A DNA stretch of 37,028 nt, taken from NCBI GenBank assembly GCA_019236395.1, contig JAFAJB010000090.1:1-37028 (forward strand), written 5' to 3'. The notes below the pieces were generated by a model. The model made no database searches. It had not been told where the DNA came from and saw nothing but the letters and a program-made list of their open reading frames with translations. A program made the translations under genes and the position numbers. Within the stretch, counting starts at the first letter, position 1; every line of letters begins with the position of its first letter. Origin of the DNA: Cupriavidus sp. (lineage in GTDB: Bacteria > Pseudomonadota > Gammaproteobacteria > Burkholderiales > Burkholderiaceae). Of the stretch, positions 10,292 through 18,313 are shown one piece after another.

Positions 10292-10930
10292 ATGAAGAAA
10301 ATCGCCGCACTGTTTGCCACTGTAGCCGCCGTGAGCGGCCTGCTGATGACCGCGCCAGCCGCCATGGCCGCACCGACGGAGGGCAAGGAATACACGGTTC
10401 TGAAAGCGCCGCAGCCCGTGCCGGCCGGCAAGATCGAAGTCACCGAGTTCTTCTGGTACGGTTGCCCGCACTGCTACGACTTCGAGCCCGAGCTAGAGGC
10501 GTGGGTCAAGAAGCAGGGCAAGGAAGTGGTGTTCAAGCGCGTGCCGGTGGCGTTCCGCGACGACCTGCTGCCGCACACGAAGATCTTCTATGCGCTGGAA
10601 GCGCTCGGCAAGCTCGATGCCATGCATGCCAAGGTGTTCGACGCCATCCACAAGCAGCGCAAGCGCATGCTGACCACCGACGAGATCGCTGATTTCATGG
10701 CCCAGAACGGCATCGACAAGAAGCAGTGGCTGGACGCCTACAACTCGTTCTCGGTGACCACGAACGCCCAGCGCGCCAACAAGATCGCCGACGCCTACAA
10801 GATCGACGGTGTGCCGACCGTGGTGGTGCAGGGCAAGTACGAAACCTCGCCGTCGATCGCCGGCACCATTCCGGCCGCTGTTCAGGTGATGGATTTCCTG
10901 GTCACGGGCGTACGCGACAAGAAGCTCTGA
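10292..10930 (+). CDS. dsbA: Thiol:disulfide interchange protein DsbA
   Basis: Periplasmic oxidase that introduces disulfide bonds into secreted proteins and is re-oxidised by DsbB. It has 212 residues: a signal peptide of about 27 residues (MKKIAALFAT, ending in AMA-AP) and a thioredoxin fold with active site C58-P-H-C61 (FFWYGCPHCYDFEPELE). The DsbA helical insert follows, then the cis-proline loop GVPT (P175). The CPHC dipeptide is the strongly oxidising DsbA type, not the CGYC of DsbC. The gene lies 149 bases after the SPOR gene and ends at a strong terminator, so it may form its own unit. Confidence 0.96.
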   Translation: MKKIAALFATVAAVSGLLMTAPAAMAAPTEGKEYTVLKAPQPVPAGKIEVTEFFWYGCPHCYDFEPELEAWVKKQGKEVVFKRVPVAFRDDLLPHTKIFYALEALGKLDAMHAKVFDAIHKQRKRMLTTDEIADFMAQNGIDKKQWLDAYNSFSVTTNAQRANKIADAYKIDGVPTVVVQGKYETSPSIAGTIPAAVQVMDFLVTGVRDKKL

Positions 10931-10951
10931 TCGCAGCCTGCGCCACTGGTG

Positions 10952-10993
10952 ACGGCCCGGTGCACTTCGCGGTGCGCCGGGCCGTTTTCTTTT
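10952..10993 (+). terminator. Intrinsic terminator of dsbA
   Basis: A 14-pair stem: ACGGCCCGG at 10952-10960 pairs with CCGGGCCGT at 10977-10985, and five more pairs (one G-T) close a 6-base loop. TTTTCTTTT follows at 10985-10993. Confidence 0.92.
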
Positions 10994-11028
10994 GTGTCGT
11001 AGATCTGCGACTTCGCTATATTGACGCG

Positions 11029-11826
11029 ATGCAACCACAGAAAATCTTCCTTACCGGGGCGTCGAGCAGCATCGGCCAGGCGCTGGCACGCGCGTATGCG
11101 GAGCAGGGCGCCGTGCTCGGGCTCGTCGGCCGGCGCGAGGACGCGCTGCGCGCCTTTGTGAACGGCCTGCCAAATCCGGGCGCCGTTCGGGTCTATGCCG
11201 TCGACGTGCGCGATGCCGACGCCATGAGTGCCGCCGCCGCGGATTTCCTCGCGCACTTCGGGTGCCCCGACGTCGTGATCGCCAACGCGGGCGTCTCGGT
11301 GGGCACCGTGGCCAGCGAACGCGAGGATCTGGAGGTCTTCCGCACGGTCATGGATACCAATTGGTTCGGTACGCTGACCACGTTCCAGCCATTCGTCGGG
11401 CCCATGCGCGAGCAGGCGCCCGGCCCCGGCGGGTGGCGTGGCACGCTGGTCGGCATTGCCAGCGTGGCCGGTGTGCGCGGGTTGCCCGGAGGTGGCGCCT
11501 ATAGTGCGTCGAAATCGGCTGTGATCAAGCTGCTGGAAAGTCTGCGGCTCGAACTGGCGCGCGAGAGGATTCGCGTGGTGACGATCGCACCGGGCTATAT
11601 CCGTACGCCGATGACCGCGCACAACCCGTACCGCATGCCGTTCCTGATGGATGCCGACGTGTTCGCCCGGAAGGCGCTGCGGCGAATTGCCGCAGGCAGA
11701 CGCTTTGTCGTGATTCCCTGGCAGATGGGCGTGGTGGCATCGCTGCTGCACCTGATGCCCCGCTGGCTTTACGACGCATTGTTCTCACGCGCGCCGCGCA
11801 AGCCGCGCCGGCCCCGGAGCGCGTGA
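11029..11826 (+). CDS. Short-chain dehydrogenase/reductase (SDR)
   Basis: A 265-residue classical SDR, NAD(P)-dependent. The dinucleotide loop is TGASSSIG (9-16), followed by NAG at 86-88, a Ser at 145 and the catalytic YxxxK pair Y158/K162 (AYSASKSAV), then PGYIRTPM. R35-R36 after beta-2 suggests an NADPH preference. The basic C-terminal tail (RAPRKPRRPRSA) follows a hydrophobic stretch (about 230-252) and may touch the membrane. The start is ATG 11029, just after the dsbA terminator; reading frames beginning earlier overlap dsbA. The stop overlaps the start of the next gene by one base (TGATG), so the two are translationally coupled. The substrate is unknown. Confidence 0.9.
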   Translation: MQPQKIFLTGASSSIGQALARAYAEQGAVLGLVGRREDALRAFVNGLPNPGAVRVYAVDVRDADAMSAAAADFLAHFGCPDVVIANAGVSVGTVASEREDLEVFRTVMDTNWFGTLTTFQPFVGPMREQAPGPGGWRGTLVGIASVAGVRGLPGGGAYSASKSAVIKLLESLRLELARERIRVVTIAPGYIRTPMTAHNPYRMPFLMDADVFARKALRRIAAGRRFVVIPWQMGVVASLLHLMPRWLYDALFSRAPRKPRRPRSA

Positions 11827-12662
11827 TGTGGATTGACGCGATCGGCCAGGCACACGAGACGGCGAGCGGTGACGTACGCATCGCATCGCTTGTCCCGTCG
11901 ATCACCGAGTTGCTGTTCGATCTCGGGCTTGCAGATCGCCTCGTGGCCCGTACCGGCTTCTGCGTCCACCCCGAGCCCGCGGTGCGTGCCTTGGCGAAGG
12001 TGGGCGGCACCAAGGACGTCAAGCTCGACCGCCTGCGCGCGCTGGCGCCGACGCATGTGGTGGTCAACATCGACGAGAACCGCAGCGAGACCGTCGATGA
12101 GATCCGCAGCTTCGTGCCGCACGTGATCGTGACCCATCCGTGCGCGCCAGAGGACAATTTCGCGCTCTATCGCCTGCTTGGGGGCATCTTCGACAGGGAC
12201 GCGCAGGCCGAGGCGCTGGCCGCTCAATTACGCGCCGCGCTCGACGACATCCGGGCCCGGGCCTGGCCCGCACGGCGGGTGCTCTACGCGATCTGGCAGG
12301 ACCCATGGATGACGGTGTCGCGCGCGACCTATATCAGTCGCATGCTGGCGCTCGTGAACTGGGCGACCTGGCCCGACGACGGCGATGCACCGGCGGCCTG
12401 CGCCGATGGCGATTGCAGCCGCCCGAACGCGCCGGGCGAACGTTACCCCACCTTCCGCTGGAGCGACTCGCTGGTCCGGCAACTGGACGCCGTGCTGCTG
12501 TCAACCGAACCCTATCGCTTTACCGAGGACCATGCCGACGCGCTGGAGCGCCAGATCGGCAAGCCGGTGCTGCTGGTCGATGGCGAGATGCTGTCGTGGT
12601 ACGGCAGCCGCGCCGTGGCAGGGGTTCGCTACTTGAATGGGTTGGCGTCAGCGGGGATTTGA
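11826..12662 (+). CDS. Helical-backbone metal receptor (BtuF/FecB-like) without signal peptide
   Basis: A 278-residue protein of the periplasmic-binding superfamily that includes the cobalamin-binding BtuF. It opens with RIASLVPSITELLFDLGL, the family signature, then VGGTKDVKLDRLRALAPTHV and a second lobe with WQDPWMTVSRATYISRML, FRWSDSLV and LLVDGEMLSWYG. No signal peptide or lipobox is present, and no permease or ATPase gene is nearby, so it is probably cytoplasmic and not a classical uptake protein. An insert with ACADGDCSRPN (about 189-199) holds a Cys pair. ATG 11826 overlaps the SDR stop; GTG 11823 is an alternative. The ligand (a corrinoid or other metal chelate) is inferred from the fold only. 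Confidence 0.82.
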   Translation: MWIDAIGQAHETASGDVRIASLVPSITELLFDLGLADRLVARTGFCVHPEPAVRALAKVGGTKDVKLDRLRALAPTHVVVNIDENRSETVDEIRSFVPHVIVTHPCAPEDNFALYRLLGGIFDRDAQAEALAAQLRAALDDIRARAWPARRVLYAIWQDPWMTVSRATYISRMLALVNWATWPDDGDAPAACADGDCSRPNAPGERYPTFRWSDSLVRQLDAVLLSTEPYRFTEDHADALERQIGKPVLLVDGEMLSWYGSRAVAGVRYLNGLASAGI

Positions 12663-12664
12663 TA

Positions 12665-12697
12665 CGCCGGCCCTACCCCCGGGGGAGAGGGCCGGCG
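12665..12697. repeat. Inverted repeat of the CCCTCTCCC family
   Basis: CGCCGGCCCT (12665-12674) pairs with AGGGCCGGCG (12688-12697). Between them are a CCCCC and a GGGGG run that can extend the stem. It immediately follows the stop at 12662 and shares the GGGGAGAGGG core with the palindromes at 25039-25152 and 35702-35733. It may serve as a transcript end for both convergent genes. Confidence 0.7.
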
Positions 12698-12703
12698 CGC
12701 AAA

Positions 12704-12747
12704 GCTCAACCGCGGCTCAACCGCGGCTCAACCGCGGCTCTACCGCG
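12704..12747. repeat. Tandem repeat, 4 copies of an 11-base unit
   Basis: Unit GCTCAACCGCG at 12704, 12715 and 12726 (identical) and 12737 (one change, A to T). The array ends one base before the stop of the convergent MBL gene. Each junction forms a CCGCGG palindrome. It is too short and lacks spacers, so it is not a CRISPR array. Confidence 0.9.
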
Positions 12748-12748
12748 A

Positions 12749-13828
12749 TCAGCCCGCCTTCCGGAACCGGATCACCCCGTCGTCACCGCACTCGCGCACC
12801 AGTTCTCCGCGATGCCAGAGCGCGTGCAGGTGAGCCAGCGCTTCGCCCATTGCGAACGTGAGCTGGTGGATGTCGAACTGGCGGCGGAAGATCACGCCGA
12901 CGATATCGTGGGCATTGCACGGCTTCTCGGCGCAGGCGGCCAGCGTTTCGGCCAGGCGTTCGACGTGATGTTCGCGAAGCTGGCCAATACGTGTGTGGAG
13001 ATTGCGGAACGGACGGCCGTGGGACGGCAGGATCAGCACGTCCTGGGGCAGGCCCTCGTATTTGCCGAGGGAGTCCAGGTAGAGCTGCAGCGGGTTGGCT
13101 TCCGGCTCCATGTCGAACACGCTGACGTTGGTCGAAATGCGCGGCAGCACCATGTCGCCGGAAATCAGCACGTTGGTGGCCGGGTTGAACAGTGCGACGT
13201 GTTCTGGTGCATGGCCGTAGCCGGTGATCACGCGCCACGACGACGAGGCCGGATCGGCGCCGATCGAAACCGTGTCGCCATCCATCAGGCGGCGGTACTG
13301 CGTGGGCAGGTCGGGCACCAGCGACGGGTAGTAGCTCTTGCGGGCGCGCAGCTTCTCGAGGTTGTCGGGGTCGGTCAGGCCGTGGCGTGCAAAGTGGCTG
13401 GCCGCGAAGTCGCCGCCCGCATTGGAGCCCACGCCAGAACCACCAGCCATCACGCGCGCCGACATGTAGTCGCCCAGGCTCATCCACAGCCGCACATCCC
13501 AATGCTTGCACAGCCAGTGCGCCAGGCCGACATGGTCCGGGTGGCAGTGCGTGACCAGCACGCGCAGCACGGGCAGGCCTTCGAGCTCGTTGGCGAAGAT
13601 GGTTTCCCAGTGGGCCCTGATGGTGTCGTTGGTGATACCGCAATCGACGATCGTCCACCCGTCGCGCCCGTCGATGCGGTCACGCAGCAGCCAGAGATTG
13701 ATGTGGTCCAGCGCGAACGGCAGCGGCATGCGCAGCCAGTACACCCCAGGCGCCACTTCCTGCCGGGCCCCCGGTTCGGGCATGGTTTCGCCAAACGGGT
13801 ATTGAAGCTGGTGTTCGAGTGCGTTCAT
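12749..13828 (-). CDS. Metallo-beta-lactamase-fold hydrolase, LiuR-linked
   Basis: A 359-residue MBL-fold protein with all metal-binding motifs: H94-x-H96-x-D98-H99 (THCHPDHVGLAH), H206 or H210 (GYGHAPEH), D225 (LISGDMVLP) and H270 (LPSHGRPF). A C-terminal helical domain of about 80 residues (280-359) resembles the winged extension of glyoxalase II-like and LACTB2-like proteins, so thioester or ester hydrolysis is plausible. It is divergent from liuR. The intergenic region holds a LiuR-type palindrome at 13862-13883, so it is probably co-regulated with leucine degradation, perhaps hydrolysing an acyl-CoA by-product. That role is inference; the fold is certain. Confidence 0.88.
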   Translation of the reverse strand: MNALEHQLQYPFGETMPEPGARQEVAPGVYWLRMPLPFALDHINLWLLRDRIDGRDGWTIVDCGITNDTIRAHWETIFANELEGLPVLRVLVTHCHPDHVGLAHWLCKHWDVRLWMSLGDYMSARVMAGGSGVGSNAGGDFAASHFARHGLTDPDNLEKLRARKSYYPSLVPDLPTQYRRLMDGDTVSIGADPASSSWRVITGYGHAPEHVALFNPATNVLISGDMVLPRISTNVSVFDMEPEANPLQLYLDSLGKYEGLPQDVLILPSHGRPFRNLHTRIGQLREHHVERLAETLAACAEKPCNAHDIVGVIFRRQFDIHQLTFAMGEALAHLHALWHRGELVRECGDDGVIRFRKAG

Positions 13829-13861
13829 GGGGCTGTCTCTGGTCGTTGTCAGGCGCTAGAC

Positions 13862-13883
13862 TTGACGCTAACGTTAACGTCAA
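13862..13883. promoter_or_regulatory. LiuR-type operator between liuR and the MBL gene
   Basis: A 22-base imperfect palindrome with outer arms TTGACG/CGTCAA and core TAACGTTA. Only one base pair breaks the symmetry (C at 13868 against A at 13877). It has the same arms and spacing as the operator at 14423-14446. It sits 33 bases before the MBL start on the minus strand and 78 bases before the liuR start on the plus strand, so it can serve autoregulation and control of the MBL gene. Confidence 0.85.
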
Positions 13884-13961
13884 TCTGCGTTTTGTGCTTG
13901 TCATCTTAGACGAAAAGTTGATTGCGCAACGAACGACCGTTCACTTTTACCGGACGACACC

Positions 13962-14387
13962 ATGTCGGCACTGCCATCTTCCGCCACCTACACGATTACC
14001 GATCTCGCGCGCGAATTCGACATTACACCGCGTGCGATCCGGTTCTACGAGGACCAGGGCCTGCTGGCGCCCGACCGCGAAGGCCCGAGCGGCCGCAAAC
14101 GCGTCTACAACGGCCGTGAGCGCACCCGCCTGAAGCTTACGCTGCGAGGCAAGCGGTTAGGGCTCACTCTCAACGAAATCCGCGAAATTCTGGATCTGTA
14201 CGAGTCGCCGCGCGATACCGCGCCGCAACTTGAACGCTTCCTGCACCTGCTGGGGCAGCATCGCGGCACGCTCGAGCGTCAGCTTGAGGACCTGCAGGCC
14301 CAGCTAGCCGAAATCGACCAGCACGAGCGCCAGTGCAAAGCGCTGCTGGCTGCGCATCATGCGGGCGACAAGACCCATTCCGCCTGA
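13962..14387 (+). CDS. liuR: MerR-family regulator of leucine/isovalerate catabolism
   Basis: A 141-residue MerR-type regulator. The winged helix-turn-helix spans about 9-78 (TYTITDLAREFDITPRAIRF, then GPSGRKRVYNGRERTRLKL). A dimerising coiled coil spans about 88-125. The C-terminus has only one cysteine (C125), so it is not a metal sensor of the MerR/CueR type. It is adjacent to ivd and to two palindromes with TTGACG arms. LiuR proteins of this family repress branched-chain catabolic genes until an acyl-CoA intermediate accumulates; that is family knowledge. The DNA-binding sites here fit it. The ribosome-binding site before 13962 is weak. Confidence 0.88.
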   Translation: MSALPSSATYTITDLAREFDITPRAIRFYEDQGLLAPDREGPSGRKRVYNGRERTRLKLTLRGKRLGLTLNEIREILDLYESPRDTAPQLERFLHLLGQHRGTLERQLEDLQAQLAEIDQHERQCKALLAAHHAGDKTHSA

Positions 14388-14422
14388 ATCCGCCATCCCG
14401 GCGGCACGGTGCACGACTTTTA

Positions 14423-14451
14423 ATTGACGTTTACGTAAACGTCAATACAAT
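14423..14451 (+). promoter_or_regulatory. LiuR operator over the ivd promoter
   Basis: A perfect 24-base palindrome at 14423-14446, each half ATTGACGTTTAC. Its first half contains a -35-like TTGACG (14424-14429). Sixteen bases further is a -10-like TACAAT (14446-14451), so the palindrome fills the whole -35/spacer region. A bound dimer would block polymerase or, as in other MerR proteins, distort the spacer. The ATG of ivd is 41 bases beyond the -10 element. Confidence 0.88.
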
Positions 14452-14492
14452 ACCTGACACCGATCCTCATCGATACAACAGGAGACACCACC

Positions 14493-15674
14493 ATGACCGA
14501 ACTCCCCGGCCTGAGATTCGACCTCGGCGAAGACATCGAGATGCTTCGCGAATCCGTGCGTAGCTGGGCGCAAGCCGAACTCGCACCGCGCGCGGGCGAG
14601 ATCGATCGGACCGACCAGTTCCCGATGGACGCCTGGAAGAAGATGGGCGACCTCGGCGTGCTGGGCATCACGGTGGCCGAGGAATACGGCGGCGCCAATA
14701 TGGGTTATCTGGCGCACATGATCGCGATGGAGGAGATCAGTCGCGCGTCGGCATCGGTCGGCCTGTCCTACGGCGCCCATTCGAACCTGTGCGTGAACCA
14801 GATCCACCGCAACGGCACGGCCGCCCAGAAGGCGAAGTACCTGCCGAAGCTGGTTTCGGGCGACTGGATCGGCGCGCTCGCCATGAGCGAGCCGAATGCC
14901 GGCTCGGACGTGGTCAGCATGAAGCTGCGCGCCGAATTCAAGGGCGACCGCTACGTGCTCAACGGCACCAAGATGTGGATCACCAACGGCCCGGACTGCG
15001 ACGTGCTGGTGGTCTACGCCAAGACCGAGCCTGAACTGGGCGCACGCGGCATGACCGCCTTCATCGTCGAAAAGGGCATGAAGGGGTTCTCGGTCGCGCA
15101 GAAGCTGGACAAGCTCGGCATGCGCGGATCGCACACCGGCGAACTGGTGTTCCAGGACGTGGAAGTCCCGGTGGAGAACATCCTAGGTGCCGAGAATGGC
15201 GGTGCCCGTGTGCTGATGAGCGGCCTGGACTACGAGCGCGCCGTGCTGTCGGGCGGCCCGGTCGGCATCATGCAGGCCTGCATGGACGTGGTCACGCCGT
15301 ATATCCACGACCGCAAGCAGTTCGGCCAGAGCATCGGCGAATTCCAGCTGATCCAGGGCAAGGTCGCCGACATGTACACCACGCTGCAGGCCGCGCGCAG
15401 CTACCTGTACACCGTGGGCAAGAACCTCGATGCGCTGGGGACTGACCACGTGCGCCAGGTGCGCAAGGACTGCGCCGCCGTGATCCTGTACACGGCGGAA
15501 AAGGCCACCTGGATGGCCGGCGAGTCGGTGCAGATCCTGGGCGGCAACGGCTACATCAACGAGTACCCGGTCGGCCGCCTGTGGCGTGACGCCAAGCTGT
15601 ATGAGATCGGCGCCGGCACTTCGGAAATCCGCCGCATGCTGATCGGCCGCGAGCTGTTCGCTGAAACGAAGTAG
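14493..15674 (+). CDS. ivd: Isovaleryl-CoA dehydrogenase
   Basis: FAD enzyme oxidising isovaleryl-CoA to 3-methylcrotonyl-CoA and passing electrons to ETF. It has 393 residues with the acyl-CoA dehydrogenase signatures [13 protein letters not shown] (about 128-140) and [20 protein letters not shown] (347-366). The catalytic base separates it from other family members: Glu248 lies in [15 protein letters not shown], where human IVD has its base, and Ala374 ([12 protein letters not shown]) replaces the Glu that most acyl-CoA dehydrogenases use. A GGAGA ribosome-binding site precedes ATG 14493. It is the first gene after the LiuR operator/promoter and heads the leucine operon. Also called liuA. 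Confidence 0.96.
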   Translation: MTELPGLRFDLGEDIEMLRESVRSWAQAELAPRAGEIDRTDQFPMDAWKKMGDLGVLGITVAEEYGGANMGYLAHMIAMEEISRASASVGLSYGAHSNLCVNQIHRNGTAAQKAKYLPKLVSGDWIGALAMSEPNAGSDVVSMKLRAEFKGDRYVLNGTKMWITNGPDCDVLVVYAKTEPELGARGMTAFIVEKGMKGFSVAQKLDKLGMRGSHTGELVFQDVEVPVENILGAENGGARVLMSGLDYERAVLSGGPVGIMQACMDVVTPYIHDRKQFGQSIGEFQLIQGKVADMYTTLQAARSYLYTVGKNLDALGTDHVRQVRKDCAAVILYTAEKATWMAGESVQILGGNGYINEYPVGRLWRDAKLYEIGAGTSEIRRMLIGRELFAETK

Positions 15675-15692
15675 GCCTGAAAGTGATGCAAG

Positions 15693-15730
15693 AGGCGTTC
15701 GGTAGACCCCGAGGCAAGTGCCGAACGCCT
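15693..15730 (+). terminator. Hairpin between ivd and aceK
   Basis: AGGCGTTCGG (15693-15702) pairs perfectly with CCGAACGCCT (15721-15730) around an 18-base loop. Only two or three T residues follow. This could be a partial terminator giving more ivd than downstream mRNA, or a processing site. Confidence 0.55.
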
Positions 15731-15779
15731 TTACAATCTCCAGACCGCCGCCCGTCCCAAGCCTCCGCGCTTCCAATCC

Positions 15780-17603
15780 ATGTCCCACTTCCCCAAGCTG
15801 CTCTCGTCGCAGATTGCCTACGATGTGGCGCGGACCATGCTGGACGGCTTCGACACGCACTACCGGCTGTTCCGCGAAGTCAGCATCGAGGCCAAGGCGC
15901 GCTTCGAGGCCGGAGACTGGCACGGCCTGCAGCAACTGCAACGCGACCGCATCGCGTTCTACAACCAGCGTGTGCACGAAACGATCGTGACGCTGCAGGA
16001 TGAGTACGACGCCGAACGGATCGAGGACGGGATCTGGCAGCAGATCAAGCTGCACTACATCGGCCTGCTGACCAATCACCACCAGCCGGAGTTGGCCGAG
16101 ACGTTCTTCAACTCGGTTTTCACGCGCATACAGCACCGCTCGTACTTCAACAACGATTTCATCTTCGTGCGTCCGGCGATCTCGACCGAGTACATCGAGA
16201 ACGAGGAGTCGCCCACCAAGCCGACCTATCGCGCCTACTACCCCGGCAGCCGCGAAGGCATGGCGGCCTGCTTCGAGCGGGTCGTGCACAACTTCCAGCT
16301 CGAGCTTCCGTTCGAAGACCTCAAGCGCGATATCGGCTACGTGGTCCGGGCAATCACCGAGCATTTTGGCGACTTCCGCACCGCGCAGAATTTCCAGGTG
16401 CATACGCTGTCGTCGCTGTTCTTCCGCAACAAGACCGCGTTCATCATCGGCCGTGTGCTCAACGGCGACAAGAGCTATCCACTGGTGATACCGATCATCC
16501 ACGGGCCTTCGGGCAAGCTGGTGCTGGACACCGTGCTGCTGCGCCCGGAGCAGATACTGATCCTGTTCTCGTTCGCGCACGCCTACTTCATGGTCGACAT
16601 GGAGATTCCGTCGGCCTACGTCACGTTCCTGCGCGACCTTCTGCCGCGCAAGTCGCGGGCGGAGATCTACACGTCGCTGGGTTTGCAGAAGCAGGGCAAG
16701 AACCTGTTCTATCGGGACTTCCTGCATCACCTGCAGCACTCGTCGGACAAGTTCATCAGCGCGCCCGGCATCAAGGGGCTGGTGATGCTGGTGTTCACGC
16801 TGCCGTCGTTCCCGTACGTGTTCAAGGTGATTCGCGACTTCTTCCCGGCGCCGAAGGAGACCACGCGCGAGCTCGTGAAATCGAAGTACCAGCTCGTCAA
16901 GCAGCACGACCGCGTCGGCCGCATGGCCGATACGCTCGAATACTCGGACGTGGCCTTTCCGCTGTCGCGCTTCGACGATGCACTGGTGCGCGAACTGGAG
17001 CAGCACGCACCGTCGATGATCGAGTACCAGCGCAGCAAGGACGGCGAGAACGAGATCGTCGTACGCCATGTCTATATCGAGCGCCGCATGACGCCGCTGA
17101 ACATCTGGCTCCACGAGGGGACGGACGAACAGGTGGACCACGGCATCCTCGAGTATGGCAATGCCGTCAAGGAGCTGATCGCCGCGAACATCTTTCCCGG
17201 GGACATGCTCTACAAGAACTTCGGCGTTACCCGACATGGCCGCGTGGTTTTTTACGACTACGACGAGATCGAGTACCTGACCGACTGCAATATCCGCCGC
17301 GTGCCCGAGCCACGCAACGAAGAAGAGGAAATGTCGGGCGAGGTGTGGTACACCGTACATCCGCACGACATCTTTCCGGAGACCTACGGCACGTTCCTGC
17401 TGGGCGATCCGCGCGTGCGCGCCGCATTCATGCGGCACCACCCCGATTTCTTTGACGCTGCGATGTGGCAGCACCACAAAGACCGGCTCCTGGCCGGCCA
17501 CGTTCATGACTTCTTCGCGTACCAGACTAAAGAACGCTTCATCCACCGCTACGGCGCCGGCGCAGCCGGCCACGCAACCGAAGAGCCAAGGAGGGCAGCA
17601 TGA
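15780..17603 (+). CDS. aceK: Isocitrate dehydrogenase kinase/phosphatase
   Basis: Bifunctional enzyme that phosphorylates isocitrate dehydrogenase (inactive) or dephosphorylates it, steering isocitrate to the glyoxylate bypass on acetyl-CoA-yielding substrates. It has 607 residues (E. coli 578), intact. The N-terminal regulatory half has [20 protein letters not shown]. The kinase-like half has [20 protein letters not shown] and [11 protein letters not shown]475, N480 and D493 match the catalytic/metal residues of the E. coli enzyme (D457 and D475 there). It is usually beside aceA/aceB in enterics. Here it follows ivd, which links it to acetyl-CoA made from leucine. Its last four bases (ATGA) overlap the carbonic anhydrase start. 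Confidence 0.97.
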   Translation: MSHFPKLLSSQIAYDVARTMLDGFDTHYRLFREVSIEAKARFEAGDWHGLQQLQRDRIAFYNQRVHETIVTLQDEYDAERIEDGIWQQIKLHYIGLLTNHHQPELAETFFNSVFTRIQHRSYFNNDFIFVRPAISTEYIENEESPTKPTYRAYYPGSREGMAACFERVVHNFQLELPFEDLKRDIGYVVRAITEHFGDFRTAQNFQVHTLSSLFFRNKTAFIIGRVLNGDKSYPLVIPIIHGPSGKLVLDTVLLRPEQILILFSFAHAYFMVDMEIPSAYVTFLRDLLPRKSRAEIYTSLGLQKQGKNLFYRDFLHHLQHSSDKFISAPGIKGLVMLVFTLPSFPYVFKVIRDFFPAPKETTRELVKSKYQLVKQHDRVGRMADTLEYSDVAFPLSRFDDALVRELEQHAPSMIEYQRSKDGENEIVVRHVYIERRMTPLNIWLHEGTDEQVDHGILEYGNAVKELIAANIFPGDMLYKNFGVTRHGRVVFYDYDEIEYLTDCNIRRVPEPRNEEEEMSGEVWYTVHPHDIFPETYGTFLLGDPRVRAAFMRHHPDFFDAAMWQHHKDRLLAGHVHDFFAYQTKERFIHRYGAGAAGHATEEPRRAA

Positions 17604-18271
17604 GTGACGCTATCGCCCAACTGTTCCGCAACAACCGCGATTGGGTAGACCGCGTCAACGCGGAAGACCCGACGTTCTTCACGCGCCTGGCCAACCAGCA
17701 GGCGCCCGAGTACCTGTGGATCGGCTGCTCGGACTCCCGCGTGCCTGCCAACCAGATCCTGGGCCTGGCCCCGGGCGAGGTTTTCGTCCACCGCAACATC
17801 GCCAACGTGATCTCGCACAGCGACCTGAACGCGCTGTCGGTGCTGCAATACGCAGTCGACGAGCTCAAGGTGCGCCACATCACCGTGGTCGGCCACTATG
17901 GCTGCGGCGGCGTGGGCGTGGCACTCAAGCGCCAGCGTATCGGCCTGGCCGACAACTGGCTGCGCCACGTGCAGGACGTGGCCGACAAGCACTCGGCCTA
18001 TCTGGGCACCGTGCTGCGTGAGGACGATGCACACACCCGCCTGTGCGAGCTGAACGTGATCGAGCAGGTCAACAACGTCTGCCAGACCACCGTGGTCCAG
18101 GACGCCTGGGCGCGCGGACAGCTCGTGACCGTGCACGGCTGGGTCTACGGCGTGTCCGACGGCCTGCTGCGCGACCTTGGAATGGCCGCCAACAACAACG
18201 AGGAATTGCAGGAGCAGATTGCCGCTGCCCTGCGTCAGTACGGCGATCCGCCACAAGCATCGATTCGCTGA
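17600..18271 (+). CDS. Beta-class carbonic anhydrase
   Basis: Zinc enzyme interconverting CO2 and bicarbonate in the cytoplasm. It has 223 residues. Zinc ligands are C43, H99 and C102, with the D45-R47 dyad ([25 protein letters not shown]). The C-terminal half contains the usual [12 protein letters not shown] segment. It overlaps aceK by ATGA and is therefore translationally coupled; GGAGG lies at 17590-17594. In a leucine operon its likely job is to supply bicarbonate to methylcrotonyl-CoA carboxylase or recycle CO2. That is an inference from context. It resembles Can/CynT, but the symbol is left open. Confidence 0.95.
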   Translation: MSDAIAQLFRNNRDWVDRVNAEDPTFFTRLANQQAPEYLWIGCSDSRVPANQILGLAPGEVFVHRNIANVISHSDLNALSVLQYAVDELKVRHITVVGHYGCGGVGVALKRQRIGLADNWLRHVQDVADKHSAYLGTVLREDDAHTRLCELNVIEQVNNVCQTTVVQDAWARGQLVTVHGWVYGVSDGLLRDLGMAANNNEELQEQIAAALRQYGDPPQASIR

Positions 18272-18313
18272 GCCCAACCACCGAAGCCCCACCCCCTGCT
18301 TCAGGAGACAGAC

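Noticed and set aside
11827-12662. Cobalamin ABC-transporter component
   Set aside because: The fold fits, but there is no signal peptide, permease or ATPase, so a transport role is not claimed.
12704-12747. CRISPR array
   Set aside because: The 11-base units are directly adjacent with no spacers and there are no cas genes.
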